A DNA stretch of 64,000 nucleotides from Butyrivibrio sp. X503 (GTDB taxonomy: Bacteria > Bacillota > Clostridia > Lachnospirales > Lachnospiraceae), in assembly GCF_003625475.1 (NCBI RefSeq), contig NZ_RAIQ01000004.1:248001-312000 (forward strand), given 5' to 3'. Positions 1-9,064 of this stretch are shown here, in pieces. The notes under the pieces were generated by a model. The model was not told the origin of the DNA. It worked only from the letters and a program-made list of their open reading frames with translations, and made no database searches. Both the position numbers and the translations under genes were made by a program. Position 1 is the first letter of the stretch. Each line of letters begins with the position of its first letter.

Positions 1-298
1 CGGAGATATATCATACGCCGACCTTAACGGCGACGGAGTTTATGAAGGTATCTTCTATTTAAAAGGAAACGGAAACGATTCTCCCACCGCCAGACCGGCT
101 TTTCGTGGAATCATGAGTAAACAGGATGATGTTGTCTACGTATACCTCACCCTCTATCCTAATGAAGACAGAGTCACTGAAGATGGATTCTTTGTAACAG
201 ATCCGAATAAGCATAGCAATAATCGCCTCGTAGAGAGAGTCTTATTTGATAAAGAAAAAATCATGAAATACTCTGTTTCTTCCGACAGCATTAAGTAA
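1..298 (+). CDS. 3' end of an unrecognised protein (partial)
   Basis: The frame is open from base 2 to a TAA at 296-298, so the gene begins before the window. About 98 residues are visible. Near the start is an ADLNGDGVYEG stretch, the pattern of calcium-binding FG-GAP/VCBS or dockerin-like loops, which suggests an extracellular or cell-surface protein. The rest is hydrophilic with no motif I recognise. A shared bidirectional terminator separates it from the convergent lgt gene. The ATG at 113 is probably internal, because coding character continues upstream. Function unknown. Confidence 0.6.
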   Translation, partial: GDISYADLNGDGVYEGIFYLKGNGNDSPTARPAFRGIMSKQDDVVYVYLTLYPNEDRVTEDGFFVTDPNKHSNNRLVERVLFDKEKIMKYSVSSDSIK

Positions 299-315
299 TA
301 TTGTATGAACATCAA

Positions 316-356
316 AAAGAGCCGACCTCTTTTTCCAAGAGGCCGGCCCTTTTTTA
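316..356. terminator. Bidirectional intrinsic terminator between convergent genes
   Basis: A 13-bp stem (319-331 with 337-349, loop about TTTCC) is flanked by A-runs on the left and T-runs on the right. It can end both the plus gene stopping at 298 and lgt on the minus strand. Two stem mismatches on the plus strand become G-U pairs in the minus transcript, so it should be stronger for lgt. Confidence 0.85.
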
Positions 357-363
357 TTTATCA

Positions 364-1287
364 TTATTCTTCTTTCTTTTCTTCTGAAGATTCTTTTTCC
401 TCAGTATTCTCCGTGGGAGCCTTTACCTTCACAAACTTGCCCCTCACAAGGATCTCGCATACGATGGCAAATACCACGCACACGATAGCAAGTGCCATGG
501 ATACGGGAATATGTGTGCCCGCAATATACAAGCGGTCTGTTCTCACGAACTCGATCCATGCTCTTCCGAGGCCATAGCCTCCAAGGTACAAAAGAGTCAT
601 CTCGCCGTCAAACTTCTTACGCTTAATATATAGAAGCAATATTATAAGAAGAGCAACATTCCAAAGTGATTCATAAAGGAATGTGGGACTAACCTGAACA
701 TAGTTGGTCGCAGTGCTCATATGCTCTCTCATAAGCTCAGAAACGTCACTAGCTCTTACAATTTCAAGAGGAAGTCTCATCGCAAAGGGGCCGTTCGTAT
801 ATTCTCCGAACACCTCTCTGTTGGTGAAATTGCCCCATCTTCCGATAGCCTGTCCAAGCACAAGTCCCGGCATGATCGTATCCGTATAGCGAAGGAAGGA
901 TTTCTTTTTAATCTTCGAATAAATAAATACCGTAAGGAATCCCGCTATTACTCCGCCATAGATCGCAAGTCCGCCGTTTCTTATATAAAGAACACTTATC
1001 GGATCACTCTTATACGAATCCCACGCAAACAGAACATAGTAAATTCTTGCTCCTATTATCGAAAAGACAATGAGATAGATCGCAAGATCCCAGTATTCAT
1101 CGGGATTCTGATCGGTCTTTTTCGCAAGCTTTGCTATAAGAAGAAGTGCAAATAAAAAGCCGCATCCGATTATAACTCCGTATAAAGCTATCTCAAATCC
1201 GAAAACAGTAAAACTCTTAGGCACATTGCGAAGATAAATATTGAGATTGGGAAACGCAATGTCCATTTTTTCCATTATGTCCGGCAT
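364..1287 (-). CDS. lgt: Prolipoprotein diacylglyceryl transferase
   Basis: Membrane enzyme that moves diacylglycerol from phosphatidylglycerol to the lipobox cysteine of prolipoproteins, the first step of lipoprotein maturation. 307 residues with about seven hydrophobic segments. It has the family blocks GGLAIYGG (residues 105-112) and GRWGNFTNRE (149-158, the Lgt signature), and an ARIYYV segment near 80. The C-terminal ~25 residues are a charged Glu/Lys tail. The start is supported by GGGGAG about 9 bases upstream. It follows ychF in the same direction with a 32-bp gap, so the two may be co-transcribed. Confidence 0.95.
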   Translation of the reverse strand: MPDIMEKMDIAFPNLNIYLRNVPKSFTVFGFEIALYGVIIGCGFLFALLLIAKLAKKTDQNPDEYWDLAIYLIVFSIIGARIYYVLFAWDSYKSDPISVLYIRNGGLAIYGGVIAGFLTVFIYSKIKKKSFLRYTDTIMPGLVLGQAIGRWGNFTNREVFGEYTNGPFAMRLPLEIVRASDVSELMREHMSTATNYVQVSPTFLYESLWNVALLIILLLYIKRKKFDGEMTLLYLGGYGLGRAWIEFVRTDRLYIAGTHIPVSMALAIVCVVFAIVCEILVRGKFVKVKAPTENTEEKESSEEKKEE

Positions 1288-1319
1288 AGTGTTTTCTCCC
1301 CTTTAATAATGTGTAACGA

Positions 1320-2417
1320 TCAAACGTTGAATCTAAAGAGAATCACGTCGCCATCCTGAACAACGTACTCTTTACCTTCCATACGTACAAGGCCCTTTTC
1401 CTTAGCGGCTGCAATTGAGCCCTCACGAAGAAGATCCTGATAGTTGATAACTTCAGCTTTGATGAAGCCTCTCTCAAAGTCAGTGTGGATCTTACCTGCT
1501 GCCTGAGGTGCCTTTGTTCCGATCTTGATAGTCCAAGCTCTTGTCTCGTCCTCACCTGATGTAAGGAAACTCATAAGTCCGAGAGTCTTATAGCTTGCTG
1601 CGATGAGCTTATCAAGTCCTGACTCTGTAAGTCCCATGCTCTCAAGGAACTCAGCCTTCTCATCCTCATCAAGCTCTGAGATCTCAGCTTCAATCTGAGC
1701 ACTGATAACGAATACTTCGCTGCCTGACTTTGAAGCAAGCTCTTTTACCGCCTTAACATAAGGATTGGATGCTCCGTCGTCAGCAAGATCCTCATCCTTA
1801 ACGTTTGCAGCATAGATCACAGGCTTCCATGTAAGAAGATCGAGAGTGTTGATAAATGCTTTCTCCTCGACATCGTCTACTTCAAGCTCTCTTGCCATCT
1901 TGCCTGCTTCGAGAACCGCTTTGATCTTATTTAAAGTCTCAAGCTCTTTGGCCGCAGCCTTGTCCATTCTGGCTGTCTTGGAAACCTTGGCTATTCTTCT
2001 CTCAAGGACCTCGAGATCAGCAAAAACAAGCTCTAAGTTGATCGTCTCTATATCACGCGCAGGATCTACGCTTCCGTCTACGTGAACAACGTTGGGATCT
2101 TCAAAGCATCTTACTACGTGCACGATCGCATCAGTCTCACGAATGTTGGCAAGGAACTGGTTTCCGAGTCCCTCTCCCTTGGATGCACCCTTAACAAGTC
2201 CGGCGATATCAACGAACTCGATAGTAGCAGGTGTCACCTTCTTGGAATGATAAAGATCACCGAGCTGCTTAAGTCTGTTATCCGGAACGGCAACGACACC
2301 CACGTTAGGGTCAATGGTTGCGAAAGGATAGTTCGCAGCAAGTGCTCCTGCATTTGTAAGTGAATTAAAAAGAGTACTCTTTCCGACATTGGGAAGTCCC
2401 ACGATTCCGAGCTTCAT
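1320..2417 (-). CDS. ychF: Redox-regulated P-loop ATPase YchF (OLA1 family)
   Basis: Cytoplasmic Obg-related NTPase that binds ribosomes and prefers ATP. 365 residues, the normal length. The P-loop GLPNVGKST is at residues 7-15, followed by the Obg-type G domain with [10 protein letters not shown] (G3) and KPVIYAANV in the G4 region. A C-terminal TGS domain ends in DGDVILFRF. Element 1 is inserted about 58 bp upstream of the start codon, so the native promoter has probably been displaced. A small hairpin (about 2434-2451) lies in the leader, and the ribosome site is weak. Confidence 0.96.
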   Translation of the reverse strand: MKLGIVGLPNVGKSTLFNSLTNAGALAANYPFATIDPNVGVVAVPDNRLKQLGDLYHSKKVTPATIEFVDIAGLVKGASKGEGLGNQFLANIRETDAIVHVVRCFEDPNVVHVDGSVDPARDIETINLELVFADLEVLERRIAKVSKTARMDKAAAKELETLNKIKAVLEAGKMARELEVDDVEEKAFINTLDLLTWKPVIYAANVKDEDLADDGASNPYVKAVKELASKSGSEVFVISAQIEAEISELDEDEKAEFLESMGLTESGLDKLIAASYKTLGLMSFLTSGEDETRAWTIKIGTKAPQAAGKIHTDFERGFIKAEVINYQDLLREGSIAAAKEKGLVRMEGKEYVVQDGDVILFRFNV

Positions 2418-2475
2418 GATTATATACCTGTATCCCTTATTTTAAGGGATTCCTTTCGTTTATATTCTAAATCTC

Positions 2476-2491
2476 CGACATTTCTCCGACA
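2476..2491 (+). repeat. Left attachment-site repeat of element 1
   Basis: 16-bp sequence cgacatttctccgaca, repeated exactly at 15458-15473. It lies 39 bp from the 3' end of the integrase gene, the usual place for an att core. An overlapping internal repeat (ctccgacat twice, 2473-2491) is present here. Confidence 0.7.
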
Positions 2492-2529
2492 TTTTTTCAA
2501 TAATATGCCATATCAAGATATCAAAGACT

Positions 2530-3861
2530 TTATTTTTCTTTTAGTTCTTTTAGTATTTTTTCTCTAAGTTCTTCTTCAATTTCAGCAAGAAGTTCTTCTT
2601 TATACTCCGCTCTAATCCTTGCTTTAACTTCAGGCGAAACCTCTATCTCATCTTTAATGGTTCGTTCACCCAACTGAGCAGCTAAATAATTTGAGTATGC
2701 TTCCATCTCTCTTTCAAGAGTTGCATCAGTATTATGGACATAAAGGTCGTAAGTGATATTTGTACTCTTATGGCCAACCATCTGACTTAAAGCCTTAACA
2801 CTAGCCCCAGGACGTTCCATATAACGAGTACACATGGTATGTCTAAGGTCATGCATAGACAAAACCTTAACGCCTGCTTTTTTACACAACTTAACTAAGT
2901 CAGCATTATATGTACTGTTTTTAGTAGGGAATCCTGTACGATTCAAAAACACTAAATCCTTAAATTCCTCTGGTGTCTCTTCGTTGATATTACATCTTCC
3001 TTCTTTTACACCTTTAAGAATCTCAACAGCCACAGGAGTCAACTTAACTGTACGTCTACCATGCTTTGTTTTAGGTGGTCCCCATGTCCATCCTCCCTGA
3101 GAATATCTATTCTCAAGAGTCGTAACAACTTTAAGTTCACGTTTTTTAAGATTTACATACTTCCACTGTAAACCTATAATCTCAGAAGTTCTAAGCCCTA
3201 ATTCGAGAATCAGGCGATATACTGGGTAATTAGAATAATGTTTAGCAACCTCAATAAACCTTTTCTCTTCTTCAACCGTAAAGAAATCAATCTTCTTTGC
3301 GTCCTCTTCAACTTCTTCTTTAGTTGGATTCGGATTTTTGGGAATCGAAACCGTATTACTGCTCACAGGTGATATTGTGATTACCCTCTCAAGAACAGCA
3401 TACTTGAAAAAGATTTGAAGGCAATCCATAACCTTTTCCATAGTGGAATATGAATAACCCTTCCCTCGTGGGCCATCAGGAATCTGCCTATACATTTCAT
3501 CAAGAATCTTCTGACAATCTCTTCCTCGTACATCTACAACTTTCATACGTCCTATTTCAGGTAAGATGTTTCTTTCGAATCTCTCACGATAATTCCTCAC
3601 GGTATTGGGGCGCCGCCCTGAAGATTTCATTTCAATCCAGTCTTCGTACAATTCTTGCACTGTAATGCCCGGATTATGTGATATTTCTTCGTGAGAATCT
3701 TTATAACGTGCATCAATAAGCCATTGCTTAGCATCCGCAAGCGAATCAAAAGTCTTCTCTGGACGTTTACCTGTATGAAGTTTTAATTTAGCTGAGTATT
3801 TTCCATCCTTCCTTTGGGTTAAGCCTTTTCCAAGCTCGTGCCCTTTCAGATCCTTGCCCAA
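2530..3861 (-). CDS. int: Tyrosine integrase of element 1 (Tn916 type)
   Basis: Site-specific recombinase expected to integrate and excise element 1. 443 residues: N-terminal arm-binding domain (about 1-60), SAM-like core-binding domain (about 65-165) and catalytic domain (about 190-390). The catalytic set is visible: Arg224 in LGLRTSE, His337 and Arg340 in HDLRHT, His364 in GHKST, and Tyr374 in LYVH. The last ~45 residues are Glu/Lys rich and probably coiled coil, longer than in the second integrase. It is clearly paralogous to the product of 15756-16934; both begin MGKDLKG. The start has a nearby AGGAGC-like ribosome site. Confidence 0.93.
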   Translation of the reverse strand: MGKDLKGHELGKGLTQRKDGKYSAKLKLHTGKRPEKTFDSLADAKQWLIDARYKDSHEEISHNPGITVQELYEDWIEMKSSGRRPNTVRNYRERFERNILPEIGRMKVVDVRGRDCQKILDEMYRQIPDGPRGKGYSYSTMEKVMDCLQIFFKYAVLERVITISPVSSNTVSIPKNPNPTKEEVEEDAKKIDFFTVEEEKRFIEVAKHYSNYPVYRLILELGLRTSEIIGLQWKYVNLKKRELKVVTTLENRYSQGGWTWGPPKTKHGRRTVKLTPVAVEILKGVKEGRCNINEETPEEFKDLVFLNRTGFPTKNSTYNADLVKLCKKAGVKVLSMHDLRHTMCTRYMERPGASVKALSQMVGHKSTNITYDLYVHNTDATLEREMEAYSNYLAAQLGERTIKDEIEVSPEVKARIRAEYKEELLAEIEEELREKILKELKEK

Positions 3862-4032
3862 TAGTTCAGCTCCTTTCTGTTTTCAATAAACAAAAAAATC
3901 TAAAAAAGAGCCCAAAAATACAACGTAAAATTCTAACATATAACCCAAAAAATGTCGAGCTAAATCGCTGTATATTCAGCCTTATATCACACCATAAACG
4001 AAAAGCCAGAGGCAAACCTCTGGCTCTCCTTG

Positions 4033-4248
4033 CTAAGCTGTTAAGTCATAGTGACTATCAAGAAATTCCTCTAACTTATGGCGGATGATAACGCATTTGC
4101 GATCACCAACTCGGCAGCAAAACTTTGCACCCTCTCTTTTGATAAGAGAATACATTGTGTTTTCACCGATGCCTGTATACTCACAGGCTTCCTCAACCGA
4201 GATAGAGTACTTCTTGTCGATACTTAGCGCTTGCACATTTTTTTCCAT
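4033..4248 (-). CDS. xis: Excisionase-like small HTH protein
   Basis: 71-residue DNA-binding protein of the Tn916 Xis/MerR-like winged-helix class, which bends att DNA and steers the integrase to excision. The pattern is SVEEACEYTGIGENTMYSLI followed by a basic turn and a short helix (RHKLEEFLDSHY). I chose the ATG at 4248 (MEKNVQ) because AGAGG lies about 9 bases upstream; a longer reading from 4314 adds 22 hydrophobic residues unlike the family. It lies about 170 bp upstream of int, same strand. Confidence 0.8.
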   Translation of the reverse strand: MEKNVQALSIDKKYSISVEEACEYTGIGENTMYSLIKREGAKFCCRVGDRKCVIIRHKLEEFLDSHYDLTA

Positions 4249-4913
4249 GCATTTTTTCCTCTGCATGAGGTAAATTACACAAATAGAAACTGAATACAGA
4301 AAAAATATATGCAAATTAAGTATAACTCTTCACCCATAATTGCATCAACCAATTCCTCCTTATAACAAACTATCTTTTTTATAATTCCAACAAAAAAATA
4401 AAGCATCTCTATCCCCCTAAGAGGGGCCCCTGAGATGTCAGCTTAAGCAAATATATGTATTTACACCACGTGTCACTCTTTTCAATTATTGAGGTAAACT
4501 ATGGCCCGAGTTTTAAAGCTTTCAGTTCCCTTGTTGAAAACATTACACGCTTTTTTGCTCAGTGTGTGTAAAATATGCAGAGCCCGATTTCACTAGCTTT
4601 ATAGACATTTGGCAATTGTATTTCAGAATCATGAGCCAAATATCCAAAACAGGATAAGAACCCCTAACACATCACGCTGTTCGTGCTCGTCATAGACGAG
4701 ACGGCTTCTTATCCATCGGAGCCAAAGCTCCTAAACAAAACGCAAAGCAAAAACATGAGCAAATACTTTGCAAAAATATCGTTAGGACAATAAAAAAGCG
4801 ACAGCAAACGCCATCGCAAACTCGTTATATAAAATCTCGAAAAATATTGTTCTCGTTATAATAAACTCGAAAGAATAAAACTCGTAATAAAAAACTCGAA
4901 AATCAAAACAAAT
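4249..4913. other. 665-bp non-coding stretch with nested dyads
   Basis: No credible gene. It contains a 9-bp inverted repeat ggataagaa/ttcttatcc (4652-4660 and 4706-4714). This encloses a tight hairpin ctcgtc-ata-gacgag (4686-4700), and ggagc-caaa-gctcc follows at about 4718. A 7-bp dyad atttggc/gccaaat lies at about 4609-4640. At 4819-4905 the motif CTCG recurs every 12-18 bases in AT-rich sequence, like iterons or protein-binding repeats. Such nesting is typical of transfer origins, single-strand origins or centromere-like sites; which one it is cannot be decided here. Confidence 0.4.
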
Positions 4914-5255
4914 TCAATCAACCAGATCTACAAGTGATTCATACTCCTCAAGCATCTTTTTCTTCAAATCCTTATGACAATTTGAATACACTTCATTAAT
5001 GTAATGAAATGCTGGAAGACTATGAGACGTGCGCATTTCAGCTTTAGAAAAAATCATATTAATTAATTCCTGCATAGCATCTTGCGCAGCATTGTTCATA
5101 TCAACTATTTCAGCAGCAAATTTTTCATTATAGCACCTCTTGTACGATTCATTTTTCATAATGCCATCCAAAAGGAGTTTTACAACCAAAAGACTTGCAT
5201 GTATGAATGGAAAATCTTTTGCAGGATTAGCTGATGTTGCCTTATTATCACTCAT
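4914..5255 (-). CDS. Hypothetical protein of element 1
   Basis: 113 residues, probably all helical, with no signal peptide or membrane segment and no motif I recognise. It starts MSDNKATS and ends in an acidic EEYESLVDLVD tail. The ATG at 5255 has AGGTGG about 9 bases upstream, better than the GTG at 5267. It lies alone between the dyad-rich region and the R-M operon terminator. Real-gene support is moderate (ribosome site, sensible composition). Function unknown. Confidence 0.55.
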   Translation of the reverse strand: MSDNKATSANPAKDFPFIHASLLVVKLLLDGIMKNESYKRCYNEKFAAEIVDMNNAAQDAMQELINMIFSKAEMRTSHSLPAFHYINEVYSNCHKDLKKKMLEEYESLVDLVD

Positions 5256-5569
5256 AACTCTCACCACCTTTCCGTTAATTAGTATATGTTAATTTTACAA
5301 TTTCCCGTCACAAAAAACCATTCACATAATAGCCAAAATCCTTGATTTTTAGAGGCTTAGAAGACGTTTTTATTCTATTCATAAATGAGAAAAATAAAAT
5401 TAATTTTACTCATTTATGAGAACGGATAATTCAAAAATCATGTCCACACACAAGAAATTTATTGTGCATATTGCACTATCATTTACACAATGCAACTAAC
5501 CTATAAAAAACGGATAGGTCATCAGAACAAATCAGACACTATCCGCCATAAAAAATATTACTCTTACTT
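5256..5569. other. AT-rich gap with a large palindrome and operon terminator
   Basis: It contains an 11-bp perfect inverted repeat tcataaatgag/ctcatttatga (5379-5389 and 5409-5419) whose centre taaaattaatttta is itself palindromic. It is probably an operator or a replication/recombination site for the gene at 5255. The terminator of the R-M operon is annotated separately. Confidence 0.4.
5505..5550 (-). terminator. Terminator of the element-1 R-M operon
   Basis: Stem cggatag/ctatccg (5511-5517 with 5539-5545), followed on the minus strand by a run of six T. It lies 24 bp beyond the stop at 5570. Confidence 0.7.
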
Positions 5570-6046
5570 CTAAATTCTCGGAAAGAGATTTCCAAAATCT
5601 GGCTTCTGTTTTTTCACATCCCAGATTCCGACTTTCATCTTTTTAATTTTCTTTCCATCTCCAAAATCCAATAAATCTTCTCGATTAAATCCAAGAAGCA
5701 ATTTTCTTAAACTACCCAAATCACTTGAAGTCAACAACCATGCTTCGTCTGGGTCAACAAGTTTGCAGTACGCCCATAGCTGTCCTAAATCTCGCAAAGT
5801 AAGTTTTGTCTTCTTTGCCTCAATAAAAAACAGTTTTGTTGCATTTCCCTTTCGAGCTATCCCTAAAACATCAATCTGAATATCCACTCCATTAGCTTGC
5901 TCATTAACAACTCCAAATCTTTGTAGAGCTTTATCCAAACGTTCTAGGCTTGTATCTGCAACAATAATCTCATAGCCCTTATAATGGTCTTTCAAGTACT
6001 GTTCTAGCCATTTACACATTGGCTCATATAAATCTTTTTCTAACAT
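5570..6046 (-). CDS. PD-(D/E)XK nuclease-like protein, last gene of R-M operon
   Basis: 158 residues. The core looks like a PD-(D/E)XK fold: an acidic strand GVDIQIDVLGI (Asp55/Asp59), then FFIEAKK with Glu76 and Lys78 as the ExK pair, then RDLGQLWAYC, the helix often seen after the catalytic strand in Holliday-junction-resolvase-like and restriction nucleases. No DNA-binding domain is evident. It overlaps the LAGLIDADG gene by 7 bp, so the two are translationally coupled. It may be the cleavage subunit or a nuclease partner; which sites it acts on is unknown. Confidence 0.65.
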   Translation of the reverse strand: MLEKDLYEPMCKWLEQYLKDHYKGYEIIVADTSLERLDKALQRFGVVNEQANGVDIQIDVLGIARKGNATKLFFIEAKKTKLTLRDLGQLWAYCKLVDPDEAWLLTSSDLGSLRKLLLGFNREDLLDFGDGKKIKKMKVGIWDVKKQKPDFGNLFPRI

Positions 6047-6945
6047 TCCGACTCCTCATTATAGCCCAATTCTTTTGCTATATCTTTCCAAGAATCAAAA
6101 TGCTTACCCCTTATTTCTTCTGGAATAAATGGGTCATTTTCACCTGGATGTGAAGGCTTCTCTTTCTTTCTATCCGTTAATTCCCAATAGTAACGATGCA
6201 ACGCTTTTAATCTGTCTTTCTTATCGCCTTGCTTCTCAATGAATATCTCGTGTTCATGCGCAAAATAATCAAGTGCTTCTTGCTTATGAATTACGCCAAA
6301 TCCAACGGGCTCAAACTCAAGCGCCCAAATCTTAACTTGATGCTCTTTTTTCCAAAAATCTGGCTTTCCTTCGTTGTATTTTTTTACGTTGCCATCACGC
6401 ATATTCGGATGACCCCAATCGATGTTTTGAACCGGGATATCTACACTTTTAAGCAAATTACAGAAGTCTACTACAAGCTCCCAATTTTGAGGGATTTCAA
6501 AATAAACTCTGTACTGAGGCTCTTTGAAAAAATAATTACTTCTACGGATATAACCGGTTACATCAGCAAAACCTCTTATAAATTCAACTCTTTCATCTCT
6601 GGTAAACTTAAAAACTTCTGGAGAAATTCTCATATTTGCATGGGTAGTAGCATTGCCGATATATCTCAGAACTTCACGCATCAAATAATCTTCATTTGCC
6701 TTTGTAAAAGAAATATCAGACACGTTTGCACTCTGGCTAAACTTTAATCCTGTACCAATTAAAGGCTCAATAATAGCTCTGATATCAGTTATACTTGCTT
6801 TGACATAAATCCCAACATCTTTCTGAAATTCAGTTTCCAATTTTTTATGTGGAATCTCAATGACGATTGTGGTTTCACTTGTTCCTCGCTGAACCTCGCC
6901 ATTCCCCACTATCATTCCTAAAAGGTATGACATTTGTACGTTCAT
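6040..6945 (-). CDS. LAGLIDADG-fold protein in R-M operon, catalytic acids replaced
   Basis: 301 residues with two helices matching the LAGLIDADG motifs of homing endonucleases: SYLLGMIVGNGE (6-17) and EFIRGFADVTGYI (121-133). Position 8 of the motif, normally the metal-binding Asp, is Asn15 in the first and Thr130 in the second copy, so DNA cleavage by this domain is doubtful. It is not inside an intron or intein; it is a free gene in a restriction operon, 2 bp after the DUF3883 gene and overlapping the nuclease-like gene. I infer a DNA-recognition role for the nuclease subunits. The C-terminal ~100 residues are charged and unrecognised. Confidence 0.6.
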   Translation of the reverse strand: MNVQMSYLLGMIVGNGEVQRGTSETTIVIEIPHKKLETEFQKDVGIYVKASITDIRAIIEPLIGTGLKFSQSANVSDISFTKANEDYLMREVLRYIGNATTHANMRISPEVFKFTRDERVEFIRGFADVTGYIRRSNYFFKEPQYRVYFEIPQNWELVVDFCNLLKSVDIPVQNIDWGHPNMRDGNVKKYNEGKPDFWKKEHQVKIWALEFEPVGFGVIHKQEALDYFAHEHEIFIEKQGDKKDRLKALHRYYWELTDRKKEKPSHPGENDPFIPEEIRGKHFDSWKDIAKELGYNEESEC

Positions 6946-6947
6946 GT

Positions 6948-7973
6948 TTATCTACCCCCAATAATAAATGTTGCTTCCTTCATCTGTCTTGGATGAAATA
7001 GCTGTTCATAAGGATTTAAAATAGAGATTATATCTGGTGCACCATCATCTAAAAGTCTCTCTAAATAATTTACTTTTACTAAAACATAATCCTCTAGTTC
7101 TTCTTCCATCAATCTCATTTCATTTGATGTCATCTTGAAATACGGGTACTCCCTTTTACTTGATTTTACCTCAATATAAATTGTAGTTCCATTATCAAGG
7201 ATAACCTCTATATCACATCCTCGACCTACTGATTGGTCCTCCCAGCTATTTATATCTGCTTCATCAAAGCCTCTATTAAACCAATTAAATGTATATCCCA
7301 TTCTTGGTGGAATATCTAATGATGCCAGAAAATCCGAGTCTGCTACCTCTAAAAGGTAAGCTATATATGCTTCACCAATCCATCCTAAATTCGAAATTTG
7401 ACGTTGGGATAACGCTGTTCCTTCCGTACTTTGTCTTCTTCTCCCTGCGCGTCTAGCAATCCCTCTCGGCTCATAAGATAAAATGTTTGGCGTTGGTAAT
7501 CTCCTAGATTGAGTTACAATATCTGTTACTTCTTCGATGAAGCTCTGATAGATACCAAATCCTTGATCGAAAGCTCTTAAAAATCTTTCTCCATGTATAT
7601 TGGCTACACAGTATCTAATCTGTTCAACATTCTGAATTCCATTCTTAAATCTAAAACCATAATTCGTTACTAATTCAGCAATTAAAGCATTATTATTGAT
7701 TCTGTTCCCGTATCTTTCGTCTAATAAATTTCTAATTGCTTCTGGACATCCGTCAGTATCATTAAGCTGTATTCTAAATTGCCATGTATACTTCGACATA
7801 GGTTTAGTCACATATGGATATTCAGAATCAAACAGTCCTTCGAATTCTCTTCTAAATCTATTTTCCAAATTTGCGGGAACAGTAGCTGATATTGCTTGAA
7901 TCACATTAGGAATTGCTAAAAATCCTATTGCAATAACCTTTTCCTCTTCCGATTGCCATATATATTCAGCCAT
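6948..7973 (-). CDS. DUF3883-type PD-(D/E)XK restriction protein
   Basis: 341 residues. The C-terminal domain (about 195-320) fits DUF3883: a helix with LGWIGEAYIAYLL, then GRGCDIEVI (Asp254), then TIYIEVKSS (Glu268, Lys270), then FKMTSNEMRL. Together these give a complete nuclease-type active site. The N-terminal half is unrecognised and carries a basic loop RRAGRRR at about 174-180. It lies 2 bp after the C5 methylase and is the best candidate for the endonuclease of this R-M system. Confidence 0.7.
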   Translation of the reverse strand: MAEYIWQSEEEKVIAIGFLAIPNVIQAISATVPANLENRFRREFEGLFDSEYPYVTKPMSKYTWQFRIQLNDTDGCPEAIRNLLDERYGNRINNNALIAELVTNYGFRFKNGIQNVEQIRYCVANIHGERFLRAFDQGFGIYQSFIEEVTDIVTQSRRLPTPNILSYEPRGIARRAGRRRQSTEGTALSQRQISNLGWIGEAYIAYLLEVADSDFLASLDIPPRMGYTFNWFNRGFDEADINSWEDQSVGRGCDIEVILDNGTTIYIEVKSSKREYPYFKMTSNEMRLMEEELEDYVLVKVNYLERLLDDGAPDIISILNPYEQLFHPRQMKEATFIIGGR

Positions 7974-7975
7974 AA

Positions 7976-9064
7976 TCAGTTCACCTCGCTTTGTTCTACG
8001 ATAAGAGTTCTATCTATCTGGTCAGCAATAGCTTTGGCAAGGAGCGGTGGAACAGCATTTCCAATCTGCTTTCTGATACGTACCTTAGAACCATAAAAGA
8101 TAAAATTATCATCAAAAGATTGTATTCTAGCTGCCTCCCTTGGAGTTATCGCTCTGTGCAAATATGGGTGATTATTTGTTCCATTTGATGAAGCATCAAA
8201 TCTAGTATCTATAGTCGGAGATACATCATCCCATTTCAAACGCCCCCATGTTGTCTTAAACTTTTGATTTCCTATCAGCTCATCTGGTAGAAATTCTTTT
8301 CCCTTTTCGGGTGGGATCATCTTTAACTTATCAATAGCGACTTGTTTATGGTTTGAAGCTTTATGGTTGTATAGTTTTTTGCTTCCTTTACGCATCAGTT
8401 TTTGATAATCACTCGAAATAGGCATTGAATAATCTTGCTCATATTCACCTTGCCCCGACTCCAAATATGATAAATCGCCGATAGCATCCCTTACTGTAAC
8501 TACTTTATTAACAGTTTTCTTTGGGAGTGGCACTCTATTATGCTTAGAACAAATAAAAATTGCTCGTTCTCTTGCTTGTGGGACTCCATAATCCGAAGCG
8601 TTTAGAACTCCATACTCAACAGTATAGCCCAATTCCCCGATTGTTTTAACAATTTCATCTCGAAACCATCCATTTGATGCCAATAGCAAGCCTTTTACAT
8701 TTTCGATAACAAAGACATCTGGTTTCAACTGCTCAACGAAATTAAGGTATTCTCTAAACAAGAAATTTCTCGGGTCTTTTAATCCTAACTTTTTCCCTTT
8801 CATTGAATAGCCCTGACAAGGGGGGCCGCCGATAATCATATTGATTCCAAGTTTTTTTGCTTTCTCAACAATGTCTGCTTTTGTCTTATCGTCTGTAATA
8901 TCGCCGATTACAACATCAGCCTTGGGAATATTTCTTTTAAATGTTTCTCCTGCGTATTCATCATTATCTAACGCAATAAGTGTTTCAAAATTTGGGTTCT
9001 TATCCATGCCATACGAGAACCCACCCGCACCACAGAAGAGGTCAAGTATTCTATATTTAGCCAT
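7976..9064 (-). CDS. DNA (cytosine-5) methyltransferase
   Basis: 362 residues with the ordered C5-methylase motifs: DLFCGAGGFSYGM (I, SAM binding, 8-20), GGPPCQGYS (IV, catalytic Cys83), FVIENVKGLL (VI, Glu121), QARERAIFIC (VIII) and QIGNAVPP (X) near the end. It methylates cytosine in a target sequence, protecting host DNA from the operon's nuclease(s). It overlaps the upstream HTH-methylase gene by 8 bp. Expected recognition is by the variable region between motifs VIII and IX; the specificity is unknown. Confidence 0.93.
   Translation of the reverse strand: MAKYRILDLFCGAGGFSYGMDKNPNFETLIALDNDEYAGETFKRNIPKADVVIGDITDDKTKADIVEKAKKLGINMIIGGPPCQGYSMKGKKLGLKDPRNFLFREYLNFVEQLKPDVFVIENVKGLLLASNGWFRDEIVKTIGELGYTVEYGVLNASDYGVPQARERAIFICSKHNRVPLPKKTVNKVVTVRDAIGDLSYLESGQGEYEQDYSMPISSDYQKLMRKGSKKLYNHKASNHKQVAIDKLKMIPPEKGKEFLPDELIGNQKFKTTWGRLKWDDVSPTIDTRFDASSNGTNNHPYLHRAITPREAARIQSFDDNFIFYGSKVRIRKQIGNAVPPLLAKAIADQIDRTLIVEQSEVN

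Noticed and set aside
721-1155. Long plus-strand open frame opposite lgt
   Set aside because: Antisense to a well-supported gene, no ribosome site, and no sensible protein; a shadow frame.
6229-6747. 172-residue plus-strand frame opposite the LAGLIDADG gene
   Set aside because: Low-complexity shadow of an AT-rich gene; the minus-strand reading fits the operon tightly.
6040-6945. Homing endonuclease inside an intron or intein
   Set aside because: Flanking genes are complete and the gene is coupled to the R-M operon, so it is not inserted into a host gene.
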